DNA of 64,000 nucleotides, from contig CAMDFT010000006.1 in the NCBI GenBank assembly GCA_945897795.1, positions 1 to 64,000 of the forward strand, written 5' to 3'. The notes beneath the pieces are model-generated. The model saw only the letters and a list, made by a program, of their open reading frames with translations. It was not told the origin of the DNA and ran no database searches. Numbering within the stretch: the first letter of the stretch is position 1; the number at the start of each line of letters is the position of its first letter. The translations under genes and the position numbers were made by a program. Origin of the DNA: Limnohabitans sp. Rim8 (GTDB taxonomy: Bacteria > Pseudomonadota > Gammaproteobacteria > Burkholderiales > Burkholderiaceae_C). Below, piece after piece: positions 15,527 to 24,883 of this stretch.

Positions 15527-17344
15527 ATGAGCACCCCCAAAACCGACAAGCGCACCGTGGCCAGCGGCGTGCAGAAAATGACGCCCTCCGAGGCCTTTGT
15601 GGAAACCATGGTCGCCAACGGCGTGACCGACATGTTCGGCATCATGGGCTCGGCCTTCATGGACGCCATGGATATTTTTGCCCCCGCAGGCATCCGATTG
15701 ATACCGGTGGTGCACGAGCAGGGCGGGGCGCACATGGCGGACGGCTATTCCCGTGTGAGTGGACGCCACGGCGTGGTCATTGGCCAAAACGGCCCGGGCA
15801 TCAGCAACTGCGTCACCGCCATTGCGGCGGCCTATTGGGCGCACAGCCCGGTGGTCATGATCACCCCCGAAACCGGCACCATGGGCATGGGCTTGGGCGG
15901 CTTCCAAGAAGCGCAGCAGCTGCCCATGTTTCAGGAATTCACCAAATACCAAGGCCATGTGAACAACCCCAAGCGCATGGCCGAGTTCACGGCGCGCTGC
16001 TTTGACCGCGCCATCTCGGAAATGGGTCCCACCCAGCTGAACATTCCGCGTGACTATTTTTATGGCGAAATCAACTGCGAAATTCCCCAGCCCATGCGCG
16101 TGGAACGCGGCGCGGGCGGCGAAAACAGCTTGAACGCCGCCGTGGAGCTGCTGGCCAACGCGAAGTTTCCGGTCATTTTGTCGGGCGGCGGTGTGGTCAT
16201 GGGCGATGCGGTCAAGGAGTGCGTGGCCCTGGCCGAGCGCCTGGGCTCCCCCGTGGCCAATGGCTATTTGCGCAACGACTCTTTCCCGGCCAGCCACCCG
16301 CTGTGGGCTGGCCCGTTGGGTTACCAAGGCTCCAAGGCGGCCATGAAGTTGATCGCGCAGGCCGATGTGGTGGTGGCCCTGGGCTCTCGCATGGGGCCAT
16401 TTGGCACCTTGCCCCAGCACGGCATGGACTACTGGCCCAAAGACGCCAAGATCATCCAGGTCGAAGCCGACCACACCAATTTGGGCCTGGTCAAAAAGAT
16501 CACCGTGGGCATCCACGGCGACGCCAAGGCGGTGGCCATTGAGCTGCTCAAGCGTCTGTCGGCCCGCACTCTGGCCTGTGACGCCAACAAGGCCGAGCGC
16601 GCCGCCAAAATCCAGGCCGAAAAAGACGCCTGGGAAAAAGAACTCGACGCCTGGACCCACGAAAAAGACCCCTTCAGCCTGGACATGGTGGAAGAGGCCA
16701 AGGGCGAGCGCACGCCCACGGGTGGCACCTACCTGTCGCCACGTCAGGTGCTGCGCGAGCTGGAAAAAGCCATGCCGCCCCGTGTCATGGTGTCCACCGA
16801 CATCGGCAACATCAACGCCGTGGCCAACAGCTACCTGCGTTTTGACGAACCCCGCAGCTTCTTCGCGCCCATGAGCTTTGGCAACTGCGGCTATTCGCTG
16901 CCCACCATGATCGGTGCCAAATGCGCCGCGCCCGACCGCCCGGCTGTGGCCTATGCCGGTGACGGCGCTTGGGGCATGAGCATGGTCGAGGTCATGACGG
17001 CCGTGCGCCACGACATTCCCGTGACGGCCGTGGTCTTTCACAACCGCCAGTGGGGCGCTGAGAAGAAAAACCAGGTCGACTTCTACAACCGCCGCTTTGT
17101 GGCGGGTGAACTCGAAAGCGAGAGCTTTGCGGGCATCGCCCAGGCCATGGGGGCTGAAGGGATTGTGGTGGACCGCCTCGAAGACGTGGGCCCGGCCCTC
17201 AAGAAAGCCATCGACCTGCAGATGAACCAGCGCAAGACCTGCGTGATCGAGATCATGTGCAACCGCGAGTTGGGCGACCCCTTCCGCCGCGACGCGCTGG
17301 CCAAGCCGATCCGCTTTTTGGACAAGTACAAGGACTACGTCTGA
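15527..17344 (+). CDS. xsc: Sulfoacetaldehyde acetyltransferase
   Basis: ThDP-dependent enzyme: sulfoacetaldehyde + phosphate gives acetyl phosphate + sulfite, the desulfonation step for taurine and related C2 sulfonates. The ATG at 15527 is set by CAGGAG six bases upstream; the longer track ORF runs back through the promoter. 605 residues matches Xsc. The N-terminal ThDP domain has the activating Glu64 in VVHEQGGAHMADGYSRVSGR, followed by GVVIGQNGPGISNCVTA. The C-terminal domain has the ThDP motif GDGAWGMSMVEVMTA ending in HNRQWGAEKKNQ. It heads the xsc-ackA-soeABC operon, divergent from iclR. Confidence 0.96.
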   Translation: MSTPKTDKRTVASGVQKMTPSEAFVETMVANGVTDMFGIMGSAFMDAMDIFAPAGIRLIPVVHEQGGAHMADGYSRVSGRHGVVIGQNGPGISNCVTAIAAAYWAHSPVVMITPETGTMGMGLGGFQEAQQLPMFQEFTKYQGHVNNPKRMAEFTARCFDRAISEMGPTQLNIPRDYFYGEINCEIPQPMRVERGAGGENSLNAAVELLANAKFPVILSGGGVVMGDAVKECVALAERLGSPVANGYLRNDSFPASHPLWAGPLGYQGSKAAMKLIAQADVVVALGSRMGPFGTLPQHGMDYWPKDAKIIQVEADHTNLGLVKKITVGIHGDAKAVAIELLKRLSARTLACDANKAERAAKIQAEKDAWEKELDAWTHEKDPFSLDMVEEAKGERTPTGGTYLSPRQVLRELEKAMPPRVMVSTDIGNINAVANSYLRFDEPRSFFAPMSFGNCGYSLPTMIGAKCAAPDRPAVAYAGDGAWGMSMVEVMTAVRHDIPVTAVVFHNRQWGAEKKNQVDFYNRRFVAGELESESFAGIAQAMGAEGIVVDRLEDVGPALKKAIDLQMNQRKTCVIEIMCNRELGDPFRRDALAKPIRFLDKYKDYV

Positions 17345-17358
17345 GCACCCCTGGGCGC

Positions 17359-18618
17359 ATGACCATGCAAGACCATGTGCTCACGCTGAACGCGGGGTCT
17401 TCTTCGCTCAAGTTCGCCTTGTTTGCTGTGGCCGACGCTTTGGCACAAGGGCTCGATGCACCGGCGTATTCGGGCCATGCCCAAGGCTTGGGCCAAGCTG
17501 CTGCGCGGCTGGACATCCAGGGGCCAGAAGGTTTGCAGCACAGCGTACCGCTGGTGTCGGCGCAAAGCGCTGGCGACAAGCCTGAGTTCTCAGCCCACGC
17601 CACGGCCCTGGACAGCATCTTGCAGTGGCTCTCGGTGCACGCCCAAAATGCCAGGGTGGTGGCGGTGGGGCACCGCATCGTGCACGGCGGCCCCGAACTG
17701 GCCGGGCCTGTGCGGGTGGACGATGCGCTGATCGCCCAGCTGCAGGCCCTGACCCCCTTGGCGCCGCTGCACCAGCCGCACAACCTGGCCGGGGTGCTGG
17801 CGGCGCGGCAGGCCTTTGTCCAGGTGCCGCAGGTGGCCTGTCCGGACACGGCTTTTCACCGCAGCCAAAGCGAGCTGCACCAGCGCTACGCCTTGCCGCA
17901 AAGCTGCTTTGAACAAGGCATTCGCCGCTACGGTTTCCATGGTTTGTCGTATGAATCCATTGCGGCCCAGTTGCGTCAGGGGTGGCCCGAGCTGGCGCAG
18001 CCAGACGCCCGTGTGGTGGTGGCGCACCTGGGCAACGGGGCCTCGCTGTGCGCCCTGCGCGGTTTGCGCTCGGTGGCGACCACCATGGGGTTTTCGCCGC
18101 TCGATGGCTTGCCCATGGGAACGCGTTGCGGCCGGCTCGATGCGGCGGTGGTGCTGCACCTGCTGGCCCAGGGCCTGGGTGCCGAGGCCATCACCGATTT
18201 GCTCTACCGCCAGTCAGGCCTCTTGGGCCTGTCGGGCACCTCCAGCGATGTGCGCAGCCTGACGCAATCGGACAGCGCCGCAGCGCGCATGGCGCTGGCT
18301 TATTTTGCCGAACACACCCGGCGCGAAATCGCGGGCATGGCCGCCGCCTTGCAGGGCTTGGATGCGCTGGTTTTCACCGGCGGCATTGGCGAAAACGCCC
18401 AGGCCCTGCGTGGTGAAATTGTGCAGGGCCTGCAATGGATGGGCTGTGAACTGGACGAAACCCTTAACCGCGAGGGTGGCCGTCCCGGCCCGGGCGGCAC
18501 CCTGATCAGCACGCCCACCAGCCGCGTGCCGGTGGTTGTGCTGGCCACCAACGAAGAAGCCGTGATTGCCCGCCACACCTGGCGCGTGGCGTTCGCGCCA
18601 GGAGACACAAGATGCTGA
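17359..18618 (+). CDS. ackA: Acetate kinase (acetokinase family)
   Basis: About 419 residues. Family segments in order: LNAGSSSLKFALF, VGHRIVHGG, CPDTAFH, RYGFHGLSYE, VVAHLGNGASLCALRG, a variant PLDGLPMGTRCGRLD, and FTGGIGENAQALR. The catalytic Asn, Asp, Arg and Glu positions are kept, but GTRSGDxD is replaced by GTRCGRLD. It converts acetyl phosphate plus ADP to acetate plus ATP (reversible). Placed 14 bp after xsc and overlapping soeA, it is where phosphotransacetylase is often found in xsc operons. This implies substrate-level ATP from sulfonates. The ATG at 17359 or 17365 is possible; neither has a strong ribosome site. Confidence 0.93.
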   Translation: MTMQDHVLTLNAGSSSLKFALFAVADALAQGLDAPAYSGHAQGLGQAAARLDIQGPEGLQHSVPLVSAQSAGDKPEFSAHATALDSILQWLSVHAQNARVVAVGHRIVHGGPELAGPVRVDDALIAQLQALTPLAPLHQPHNLAGVLAARQAFVQVPQVACPDTAFHRSQSELHQRYALPQSCFEQGIRRYGFHGLSYESIAAQLRQGWPELAQPDARVVVAHLGNGASLCALRGLRSVATTMGFSPLDGLPMGTRCGRLDAAVVLHLLAQGLGAEAITDLLYRQSGLLGLSGTSSDVRSLTQSDSAAARMALAYFAEHTRREIAGMAAALQGLDALVFTGGIGENAQALRGEIVQGLQWMGCELDETLNREGGRPGPGGTLISTPTSRVPVVVLATNEEAVIARHTWRVAFAPGDTRC

Positions 18619-21602
18619 AACTGTTTTCTAAGACCCCTGAACAGACGCCCCTGCAGGACCCCTTGTCCGAGCCCAACCCCACGGCGCAGACCACCGTCAA
18701 GTGCACCACCTGCTACATGTGCGCCTGCCGCTGCGGCATTCGGGTGCATTTGGTGGAAGGCGACAAAGGCCCCGAGGTGCGCTACATCGACGGCAACCCG
18801 GACCACCCGCTCAACCAGGGCGTGATCTGCGCCAAGGGCTCGGCCGGCATCATGAAGCAGTACTCGCCCGCCCGCCTGACGCAGCCGCTGCTGCGCAAAC
18901 CGGGCAGCGAACGTGGGGCGGGCGAGTTCGAACCGATTTCTTGGGAGCGCGCCTTTGACATCCTGAGCGAACGTCTGACGCATATCCGAAACACCGACCC
19001 CAAGAAGTTTGCGCTGTTCACCGGGCGCGACCAGATGCAGGCGCTCACCGGCTTGTTTGCCCGCCAGTTCGGCACGCCCAACTACGCGGCGCACGGCGGC
19101 TTTTGCTCGGTCAACATGGCCGCCGGCATGATCTACAGCGTGGGCGGCAGCTTTTGGGAGTTCGGCGGGCCGGACCTGGAGCGCTCCAAACTGTTTGTGA
19201 TGCTGGGCACCGCCGAAGACCACCACAGCAACCCCATGAAAACCGCGCTGTCCAAATTCAAGCGCGCAGGCGGTCGCTTCATCTCCATCAACCCGGTGCG
19301 CACCGGCTACTCGGCCATTGCCGACGAGTGGATTCCCATCAAGCCTGGCACCGACGGCGCGCTGCTCATGGCCTTGCTGCACGAGTTGGTCCGCACCGAC
19401 ACGCTGGACCATGCCTTTTTGAAGCGCTTCACCAACGCACCGCAACTGGTGGTGCTGGACGAAGGCGAGCGCGAAGGCCTGTTTGCCTTTGACCCCGACC
19501 CGGCCAAAGGCCCGCCCGGCGATGGCCGCAACCCACACAACAAACTGGTGTTTGACCGCACAAGCGGCCGAATCTTGAATGCCTACCCTGAAGGCATTGC
19601 CGACGGTTGCGACCCGGCGCTGGACGCCCCGCCCGAAGGCCACTACACCTTGGCCGATGGCACGCGGGTGTTGCCTGCCTTTGCCCTGTTGCGCCAGCGT
19701 GTGCTCAGCTGCACGCCCGAATGGGCGCAGGCCATCACCGGCATTGCGGCAGATCGCATTCGCCTGCTGGCGCAAGAGTTGGGCCACGCCGCCCTCACGC
19801 AGGCCTTTGAGTTGCCGATCCCCTGGACCGATGCTTGGGGCAAAAAACACCCCACCACCCAGGGGCGGCCGCTGGCTTTTCACGCCATGCGCGGGCTGGC
19901 GGCGCACTCCAATGGCTTTCAAACGGTGCGTTCGCTGGCGGTGCTCATGAGCCTGTTGGGCACCATCGATGCGCCCGGTGGCTTTCGGCACAAGGCGCCT
20001 TACCCGCGCCACATCGTGCCCAACTACCGCGCCTTCAACGACCCGGATATGGTCAAACCCAACACGCCGCTGAACGCCGCGCCGCTGGGCTTTCCGGCCA
20101 GTCCCGAAGAGCTGGCCATCCACCCCGATGGCACGCCGCTGCGCATCGACCATGCGTTTTCGTGGGAACACCCGCTGTCGGCCCACGGCATGATGCACAA
20201 CGTCATCACCAACGCGGTCAAGGGTGACCCCTATCGCATTGACACCTTGATGCTGTTCATGGCCAACATGGCCTGGAACAGCAGCATGAACACCATGGCC
20301 GTGCGCGAATCGCTCAACCGCAAGGACGCGCAGGGCGAATACATGATCCCGTTTTTGGTGGTGTGCGACGCCTTCCAAAGCGAGACCGTGGCCTTTGCCG
20401 ACCTGGTGCTGCCCGACACCACCTACCTGGAGCGGCACGACACCATGAGCATGCTGGACCGGCCCATCTCCGAGTTTGATGGCCCGGTGGACTCGGTGCG
20501 TGTCCCTGTGTTGCAGCCCCTGGGCGAATGCAAGCCGTTTCAGGAGGTGCTGGTGGAGCTGGCTTCGCGCCTGAAGTTTCCGGCCTTCACCACGGCTGAA
20601 GGTGGGCGCAAGTTCAAGGGCTACACCGACTTCATCGTGAACTTCGAGGCCCAGCCGGGCATCGGGTTTTTGATGGGCTGGCGCGGCGAAAACGGTGACC
20701 AGCACCTGCGCGGCGCGCCCAACCCCAAGCAGTGGGAGGCCTATGCGCAAAACAACTGCGTGTTCCAGTACACCCTGCCCGAGAACATGCACTACATGCG
20801 CAACTGGAACCGCGACTACCTGGACTTTGCCAAAGACAAAGGCTGGCGTCAGCGCAACGACCCGGTGCAGCTGGCCATTTATTCCGACACCCTGCAGTCC
20901 TTTCGCCTGGCCGCGCAAGGCAAAACAAAGGGGCGTCAGCCGCCCGAGCATCTGCGCGAACGCATCAACACCTATTTCGACCCCTTGCCGTTTTGGTATG
21001 CACCACTCGAAGACGCGGCCATTGACCTGAAGGCCTTTCCGCTCAACGCCATCACCCAGCGACCCATGGCCATGTACCACTCGTGGGACTCGCAAAACGC
21101 CTGGCTGCGGCAAATCCACAGCCACAACTACCTGCATGTGCACCCCAGCACCGCGCAAGCGGCGGGCGTGGCCGATGGCGGTTGGGCCTGGGTGGAAAGC
21201 CACTGGGGCCAGGTGCGCTGCATGCTGCGCTACAGCGAAGCCGTGGAGCCGGGCACCGTCTGGACCTGGAACGCGATTGGCAAAGGCGACGGCGCCTGGC
21301 ACCTGGCACCCGGTTCGGACGAGGCGCGCAAAGGCTTTTTGCTCAACCACCTGATCTCGGAAGAATTGCCGCTTCCCCAAGGCGCGGGTGCGCCAGCCGG
21401 TGCGAAGGTCAGCAACTCCGACCCCATCACCGGCCAGGCGGGCTGGTACGACGTGCGGGTGCGCATTCGACCGGCCGAGCCTGAAGAGGCGGCCCAGAGT
21501 TTTCCGCAGGTGGACACCATGCGGCCCGTGCCTGGTGTACAAGGCATTCGTGGGGGCGTGTCCCAAGTCATGCGCTTTTTTGCAGGGAAATCCAAACCAT
21601 GA
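18612..21602 (+). CDS. soeA: Molybdopterin oxidoreductase, SoeA-like sulfite dehydrogenase catalytic subunit
   Basis: 996 residues of the DMSO-reductase/formate dehydrogenase superfamily. The N-terminal [4Fe-4S] site reads CTTCYMCACRC, with the fourth Cys in GVICAKGSAG. Molybdopterin domains follow (FALFTGRDQMQALTGLFARQF, YPRHIVPNYRAFNDPD, VFADLVLPDT-like AFADLVLPDTTYLERHD). No Tat signal is present, so it is cytoplasmic, as in SoeABC of sulfur oxidisers and Roseobacter. It overlaps ackA by 7 bp and soeB by 4 bp, with GGAGA before its ATG. Formate dehydrogenase or DMSO/polysulfide reductase would be the alternatives on sequence alone. Position after xsc and the lack of a signal favour sulfite oxidation. 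Confidence 0.82.
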   Translation: MLKLFSKTPEQTPLQDPLSEPNPTAQTTVKCTTCYMCACRCGIRVHLVEGDKGPEVRYIDGNPDHPLNQGVICAKGSAGIMKQYSPARLTQPLLRKPGSERGAGEFEPISWERAFDILSERLTHIRNTDPKKFALFTGRDQMQALTGLFARQFGTPNYAAHGGFCSVNMAAGMIYSVGGSFWEFGGPDLERSKLFVMLGTAEDHHSNPMKTALSKFKRAGGRFISINPVRTGYSAIADEWIPIKPGTDGALLMALLHELVRTDTLDHAFLKRFTNAPQLVVLDEGEREGLFAFDPDPAKGPPGDGRNPHNKLVFDRTSGRILNAYPEGIADGCDPALDAPPEGHYTLADGTRVLPAFALLRQRVLSCTPEWAQAITGIAADRIRLLAQELGHAALTQAFELPIPWTDAWGKKHPTTQGRPLAFHAMRGLAAHSNGFQTVRSLAVLMSLLGTIDAPGGFRHKAPYPRHIVPNYRAFNDPDMVKPNTPLNAAPLGFPASPEELAIHPDGTPLRIDHAFSWEHPLSAHGMMHNVITNAVKGDPYRIDTLMLFMANMAWNSSMNTMAVRESLNRKDAQGEYMIPFLVVCDAFQSETVAFADLVLPDTTYLERHDTMSMLDRPISEFDGPVDSVRVPVLQPLGECKPFQEVLVELASRLKFPAFTTAEGGRKFKGYTDFIVNFEAQPGIGFLMGWRGENGDQHLRGAPNPKQWEAYAQNNCVFQYTLPENMHYMRNWNRDYLDFAKDKGWRQRNDPVQLAIYSDTLQSFRLAAQGKTKGRQPPEHLRERINTYFDPLPFWYAPLEDAAIDLKAFPLNAITQRPMAMYHSWDSQNAWLRQIHSHNYLHVHPSTAQAAGVADGGWAWVESHWGQVRCMLRYSEAVEPGTVWTWNAIGKGDGAWHLAPGSDEARKGFLLNHLISEELPLPQGAGAPAGAKVSNSDPITGQAGWYDVRVRIRPAEPEEAAQSFPQVDTMRPVPGVQGIRGGVSQVMRFFAGKSKP

Positions 21603-22387
21603 TCCAGTGGCTCAAAGACCTTGTGCAAGGTCATGCACCTTCCCCTGTCAGCCCCCATCTGGTGGAGCCCGGTGGCGGTGGCACGGCGCAAGCCGTGGAC
21701 ACCGACACCCCCACACTGGCGCGCCAGCTGGCGCTGGTGATTGACCTCAACGTCTGCGTGGGCTGCCACGCCTGCGTGACGGCCTGCAAACAGTGGAACA
21801 CCTCGGGCATGGCCGGGCCGCTGAGCGATGTCAACCCCTATGCGGCCGAGCCCACCGGCACCTTTTTCAACCGGGTGCAGACCTACGAGGCGGGCAGCTT
21901 TCCGAACACCGACACGGTGCACTTTCCCAAAAGTTGCCTGCACTGCGAGGACCCGCCCTGCGTGCCGGTGTGCCCCACGGGCGCGAGCTACAAACGTGAG
22001 GCGGATGGCATTGTGTTGGTCGACGCCGACAAATGCATCGGCTGCAAATACTGCGCCTGGGCTTGCCCTTATGGTGCGCGTGAGTTTGACGAAGCCAGCG
22101 GCGTCATGACCAAGTGCACCTTGTGCGTGGACCGCATCCACAACCCCCTGCTGCCCGAAGCCGACCGCAAGCCCGCCTGCGTCCAAGCCTGCCCGACCAA
22201 CGCCCGCTTGTTTGGCGACGTGAAAGACCCGAACAGCGAAGTCAGCCTGGCCATTCGCGAACGCGGCGGTTATGCCCTGATGCCCGAGTGGAACACCCGG
22301 CCAGCCAACCAGTACCTGCCGCGCCGCGTCACCCCGGCAGCGGTGACGCCCCAGCCAAGCCCTGCGGGCAAAACTTCTCCACATTGA
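21599..22387 (+). CDS. soeB: SoeB-like [4Fe-4S] electron-transfer subunit
   Basis: 262 residues with the four-cluster ferredoxin pattern of the DmsB/PhsB/SoeB family: CVGCHACVTACKQWN, CLHCEDPPCVPVCPTGA, CIGCKYCAWACPYGA and CTLCVDRI...CVQACPTNA. It passes electrons from the molybdenum subunit to the membrane anchor. The ATG overlaps the soeA stop (ATGA), and soeC starts 7 bp after its stop. No signal peptide, consistent with a cytoplasm-facing complex. Confidence 0.9.
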   Translation: MIQWLKDLVQGHAPSPVSPHLVEPGGGGTAQAVDTDTPTLARQLALVIDLNVCVGCHACVTACKQWNTSGMAGPLSDVNPYAAEPTGTFFNRVQTYEAGSFPNTDTVHFPKSCLHCEDPPCVPVCPTGASYKREADGIVLVDADKCIGCKYCAWACPYGAREFDEASGVMTKCTLCVDRIHNPLLPEADRKPACVQACPTNARLFGDVKDPNSEVSLAIRERGGYALMPEWNTRPANQYLPRRVTPAAVTPQPSPAGKTSPH

Positions 22388-22394
22388 GGTCTTC

Positions 22395-23321
22395 ATGCGT
22401 CCTGCCTGGTCCATCCTTTTGTTCACCACCCTGTCCGGCACGGCCCAGGGCTTGCTGCTGGCGCTGGCCGTGGCCAGCTGGCTGATGCCCCTGGACATGG
22501 GCTTTGCCCTCACGGCCATCGCCTTGGCCGAAGTGCTGCTGGTCGGCGGTCTGCTGGCCTCGTTCTTTCATCTGGGTCAAAAAACCCGTGCCTGGCGGGC
22601 GGCAGCCATGTGGCGCACCTCGTGGATGTCGCGCGAAGTCATCGTGCTGCCCCTGCTCATAGGGTTGGTGGCGCTGTGGTGGCTGGGCTTGTACTTGGGC
22701 GCGTCCACCCTTGCCTTGCAGACACTGTCTGCGGCGGTGGTGGTGGTCACGCTGGTGCTGTGGGTGTGCACCGCCATGATCTACGCGTGCCTGCGTTTTT
22801 TGCAGGAGTGGGCGCACCCGCTCACGGTGATCAACTTCACCCTGCTGGGCATGAGTTCGGGCAGCGTGCTGTTGTGTGCCCTGGCCAGTGTCATGGGGCA
22901 AACCGCGCTGCTGGCCTGGCTGCAGCCTTGGGTGTTGGCCAGCACCTTGCTGGCCTGGTTCATGCGCCGCCAGGCCCTTCGCCGCAATGCGCGCCTCTCG
23001 CCACAGTCGACCCTGCAATCGGCCACCGGTATCCACCGGCCGCAACTGGTGCAAAAATCCATGGGCATGTCGGCCGGGTCTTTCAACACCCGCGAGTTTT
23101 TTCACGGTGCCACAGCCCGCACCGTGCGCCGCATGCCCTGGGTGTTTCAGCTGCTGCTGTTTGCGCTGCCTTTGCTTTTGCTGGGCCTGCTCGGTACGCA
23201 GTCGGCGCTGGTCTGGCTGGGCGCCGTGCTGCTGCAGTTTGTCGGTCTCTTGGCCGAACGCTGGGTCTTCTTCGCCCAGGCCCGCCATCCGCAAAACCTG
23301 TATTACCAAACCGTGTCTTGA
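22395..23321 (+). CDS. soeC: SoeC/DmsC-like membrane anchor subunit
   Basis: 308 residues with about eight hydrophobic helices and the DmsC-family start MRPAWSILLFTTLSGTAQGL. Conserved features include SWLMPLDMGFALTAIALAEVLLVGGLLASFFHLGQK and SWMSREVIVLPLL. It anchors the complex and hands electrons to quinone. Last gene of the xsc-ackA-soeABC operon; convergent with tauY 74 bp away. Confidence 0.9.
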   Translation: MRPAWSILLFTTLSGTAQGLLLALAVASWLMPLDMGFALTAIALAEVLLVGGLLASFFHLGQKTRAWRAAAMWRTSWMSREVIVLPLLIGLVALWWLGLYLGASTLALQTLSAAVVVVTLVLWVCTAMIYACLRFLQEWAHPLTVINFTLLGMSSGSVLLCALASVMGQTALLAWLQPWVLASTLLAWFMRRQALRRNARLSPQSTLQSATGIHRPQLVQKSMGMSAGSFNTREFFHGATARTVRRMPWVFQLLLFALPLLLLGLLGTQSALVWLGAVLLQFVGLLAERWVFFAQARHPQNLYYQTVS

Positions 23322-23395
23322 TGCGGTGCAGGTGTCCCGCAGGGCGGAACTTCAGCGCCGACCTGTGCGGGCATGGCAAAGACCCCGCCGGGCTT

Positions 23396-24814
23396 TCACT
23401 TCTCGTCTTGCCACCAGTACCACTTGTATAAAAAACTCTGGCCTAAGCGGCGGAAGGGGGCGAGGGCTTCGGAGCGGAACAGGTGCAAAAAGTGCGGGTA
23501 AGTCAGTTCGCTGTTGTAGATCGGCAGCTGAAAGACTTCTTGGCCTGCGTCTTTGCCGGCCACGCGCTCGGCCAGGCGTTTGCCCGCCCAGGTGGAAAAC
23601 GACACGCCATTGCCGCCATAACCCAGCGCGTACCAAACGCTTTGACTGGGGTCGGGTTGGGTGATGCGCGGCATCATGTCGTGACTCACATCCACCCAGC
23701 CCCACCACGAGTGCTCGATGGGGATGCCCGCCAGGGTCGGAAATTTGCGTGCAATGCCGTCGGTCAGCAGTTTCAGGTGTTTGGGCTCGGGCGCCTGCGC
23801 CCCGGTCACGGCGCTGCGGCTGCCGATTTGCAGGCGATTGTCAGGCAGCAGCCGGTAGTAAAAACGCAGGGTGCGCGTGTCGGTCAGGAAGACGCGGGTT
23901 TTCAGGCCCGCCGCTTCTATCTGGGCCTGGGTCAAGGGCTGCGTGACCATGTTGTTGGACAGGATGGGCAGCAGTTTGTTTTTGGTCAACGGGCTCAGGG
24001 CCTGCCCGGTGTAGCCGCCGGTGCACACGGCCACGCGTTTGGCGCGCACGGTGCCGCCCGGGGTGCGCAGGTGGTGCACACCGTTGATGGTTTCCCAGCC
24101 TTGCACGGGACTGGCGGTGTGCAGTTTCACGCCCAGGGCGCGGGCCTTGCGGATCAGGCCAAAGGTGAACTTGAGCGGATGCACGCCCACGCCTTCTTGC
24201 TCCCACATGGCGCCTGCAGCGTCGTGGTCGTTGAAGTGGTTTTGCCGCAATTCGTCCGCCGAGAGGATTTGGTTTTGGTAGCCAAAGATCTCGTTGCGCA
24301 CCCGGACCTGCTCTTTGAGATAGGCGACTTTTTCAGGGCGATGAGCCACATACAGGTGGCCACCGTCGGTGGCGTCGCAGTCGACCTCGAAGGCCAGGTT
24401 TTTGAAGTTCTCAAAGCCAGTGCGGATTTCGGTGTCCAGTTTTTTGGCCACGTCCAGGCCCCAGCGCTCGATCCATTGCGTCCGGGTAAGGCGACCGCTG
24501 GCGTTTTGGCCCTGGCCACCGCTGCGGCTGGAGCAGCCCCAGGCGCTCTGGTTGGCTTCGAGCACCACAGCCTGAATGCCCTGCTCTTGCGCCAGATACA
24601 AGGCAGTCGAGATGCCGGTCGAGCCCGCACCGATGACCACCACATCCACATCCATGTCCTGCTGCACCGGGCCATCGTCCGGCGGCGGCGTGCCGGCGCT
24701 GGCGACCCAGTAGCTGGGCGCGTAGACGCGGCCTGCACCGGGGGTGGCGTGCACCAGCGGGTCGTATTGGGGGTCGTATCGGGTGTCGCTGCTGGCGGGG
24801 GCGTGGGTCGTCAT
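23396..24814 (-). CDS. tauY: FAD-dependent oxidoreductase, probable taurine dehydrogenase large subunit
   Basis: 472 residues of the DadA/glycine-oxidase family. The Rossmann motif is VVVIGAGSTGISTALYL (about residues 57-73), followed by the family segment WGCSSRSGGQGQNASGR and the C-terminal FAD contact YALGYGGNGVSFSTWAGK. Members oxidise amines. The gene next door encodes a SnoaL-like protein as in TauX/TauY, and the locus carries TauABC, TauR and Xsc, so oxidative deamination of taurine to sulfoacetaldehyde is the best assignment. No taurine:pyruvate aminotransferase is present. Alternative: another amine oxidase recruited to the locus. Confidence 0.8.
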   Translation of the reverse strand: MTTHAPASSDTRYDPQYDPLVHATPGAGRVYAPSYWVASAGTPPPDDGPVQQDMDVDVVVIGAGSTGISTALYLAQEQGIQAVVLEANQSAWGCSSRSGGQGQNASGRLTRTQWIERWGLDVAKKLDTEIRTGFENFKNLAFEVDCDATDGGHLYVAHRPEKVAYLKEQVRVRNEIFGYQNQILSADELRQNHFNDHDAAGAMWEQEGVGVHPLKFTFGLIRKARALGVKLHTASPVQGWETINGVHHLRTPGGTVRAKRVAVCTGGYTGQALSPLTKNKLLPILSNNMVTQPLTQAQIEAAGLKTRVFLTDTRTLRFYYRLLPDNRLQIGSRSAVTGAQAPEPKHLKLLTDGIARKFPTLAGIPIEHSWWGWVDVSHDMMPRITQPDPSQSVWYALGYGGNGVSFSTWAGKRLAERVAGKDAGQEVFQLPIYNSELTYPHFLHLFRSEALAPFRRLGQSFLYKWYWWQDEK

Positions 24815-24883
24815 GAGCGGGCTTTAGAAAAGGGGCAAGGTGGTTTCACTGGCAGCGCGGCGGGTGCCGGACGACGGGTGAAG

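Noticed and set aside
18300-21566. 1,088-residue minus-strand ORF
   Set aside because: Antisense shadow of soeA and the end of ackA, both of which have clear motifs.
23322-23395. Bidirectional terminator between soeC and tauY
   Set aside because: Only a short CCCGCCGGG-type palindrome without a convincing T-run on either strand.
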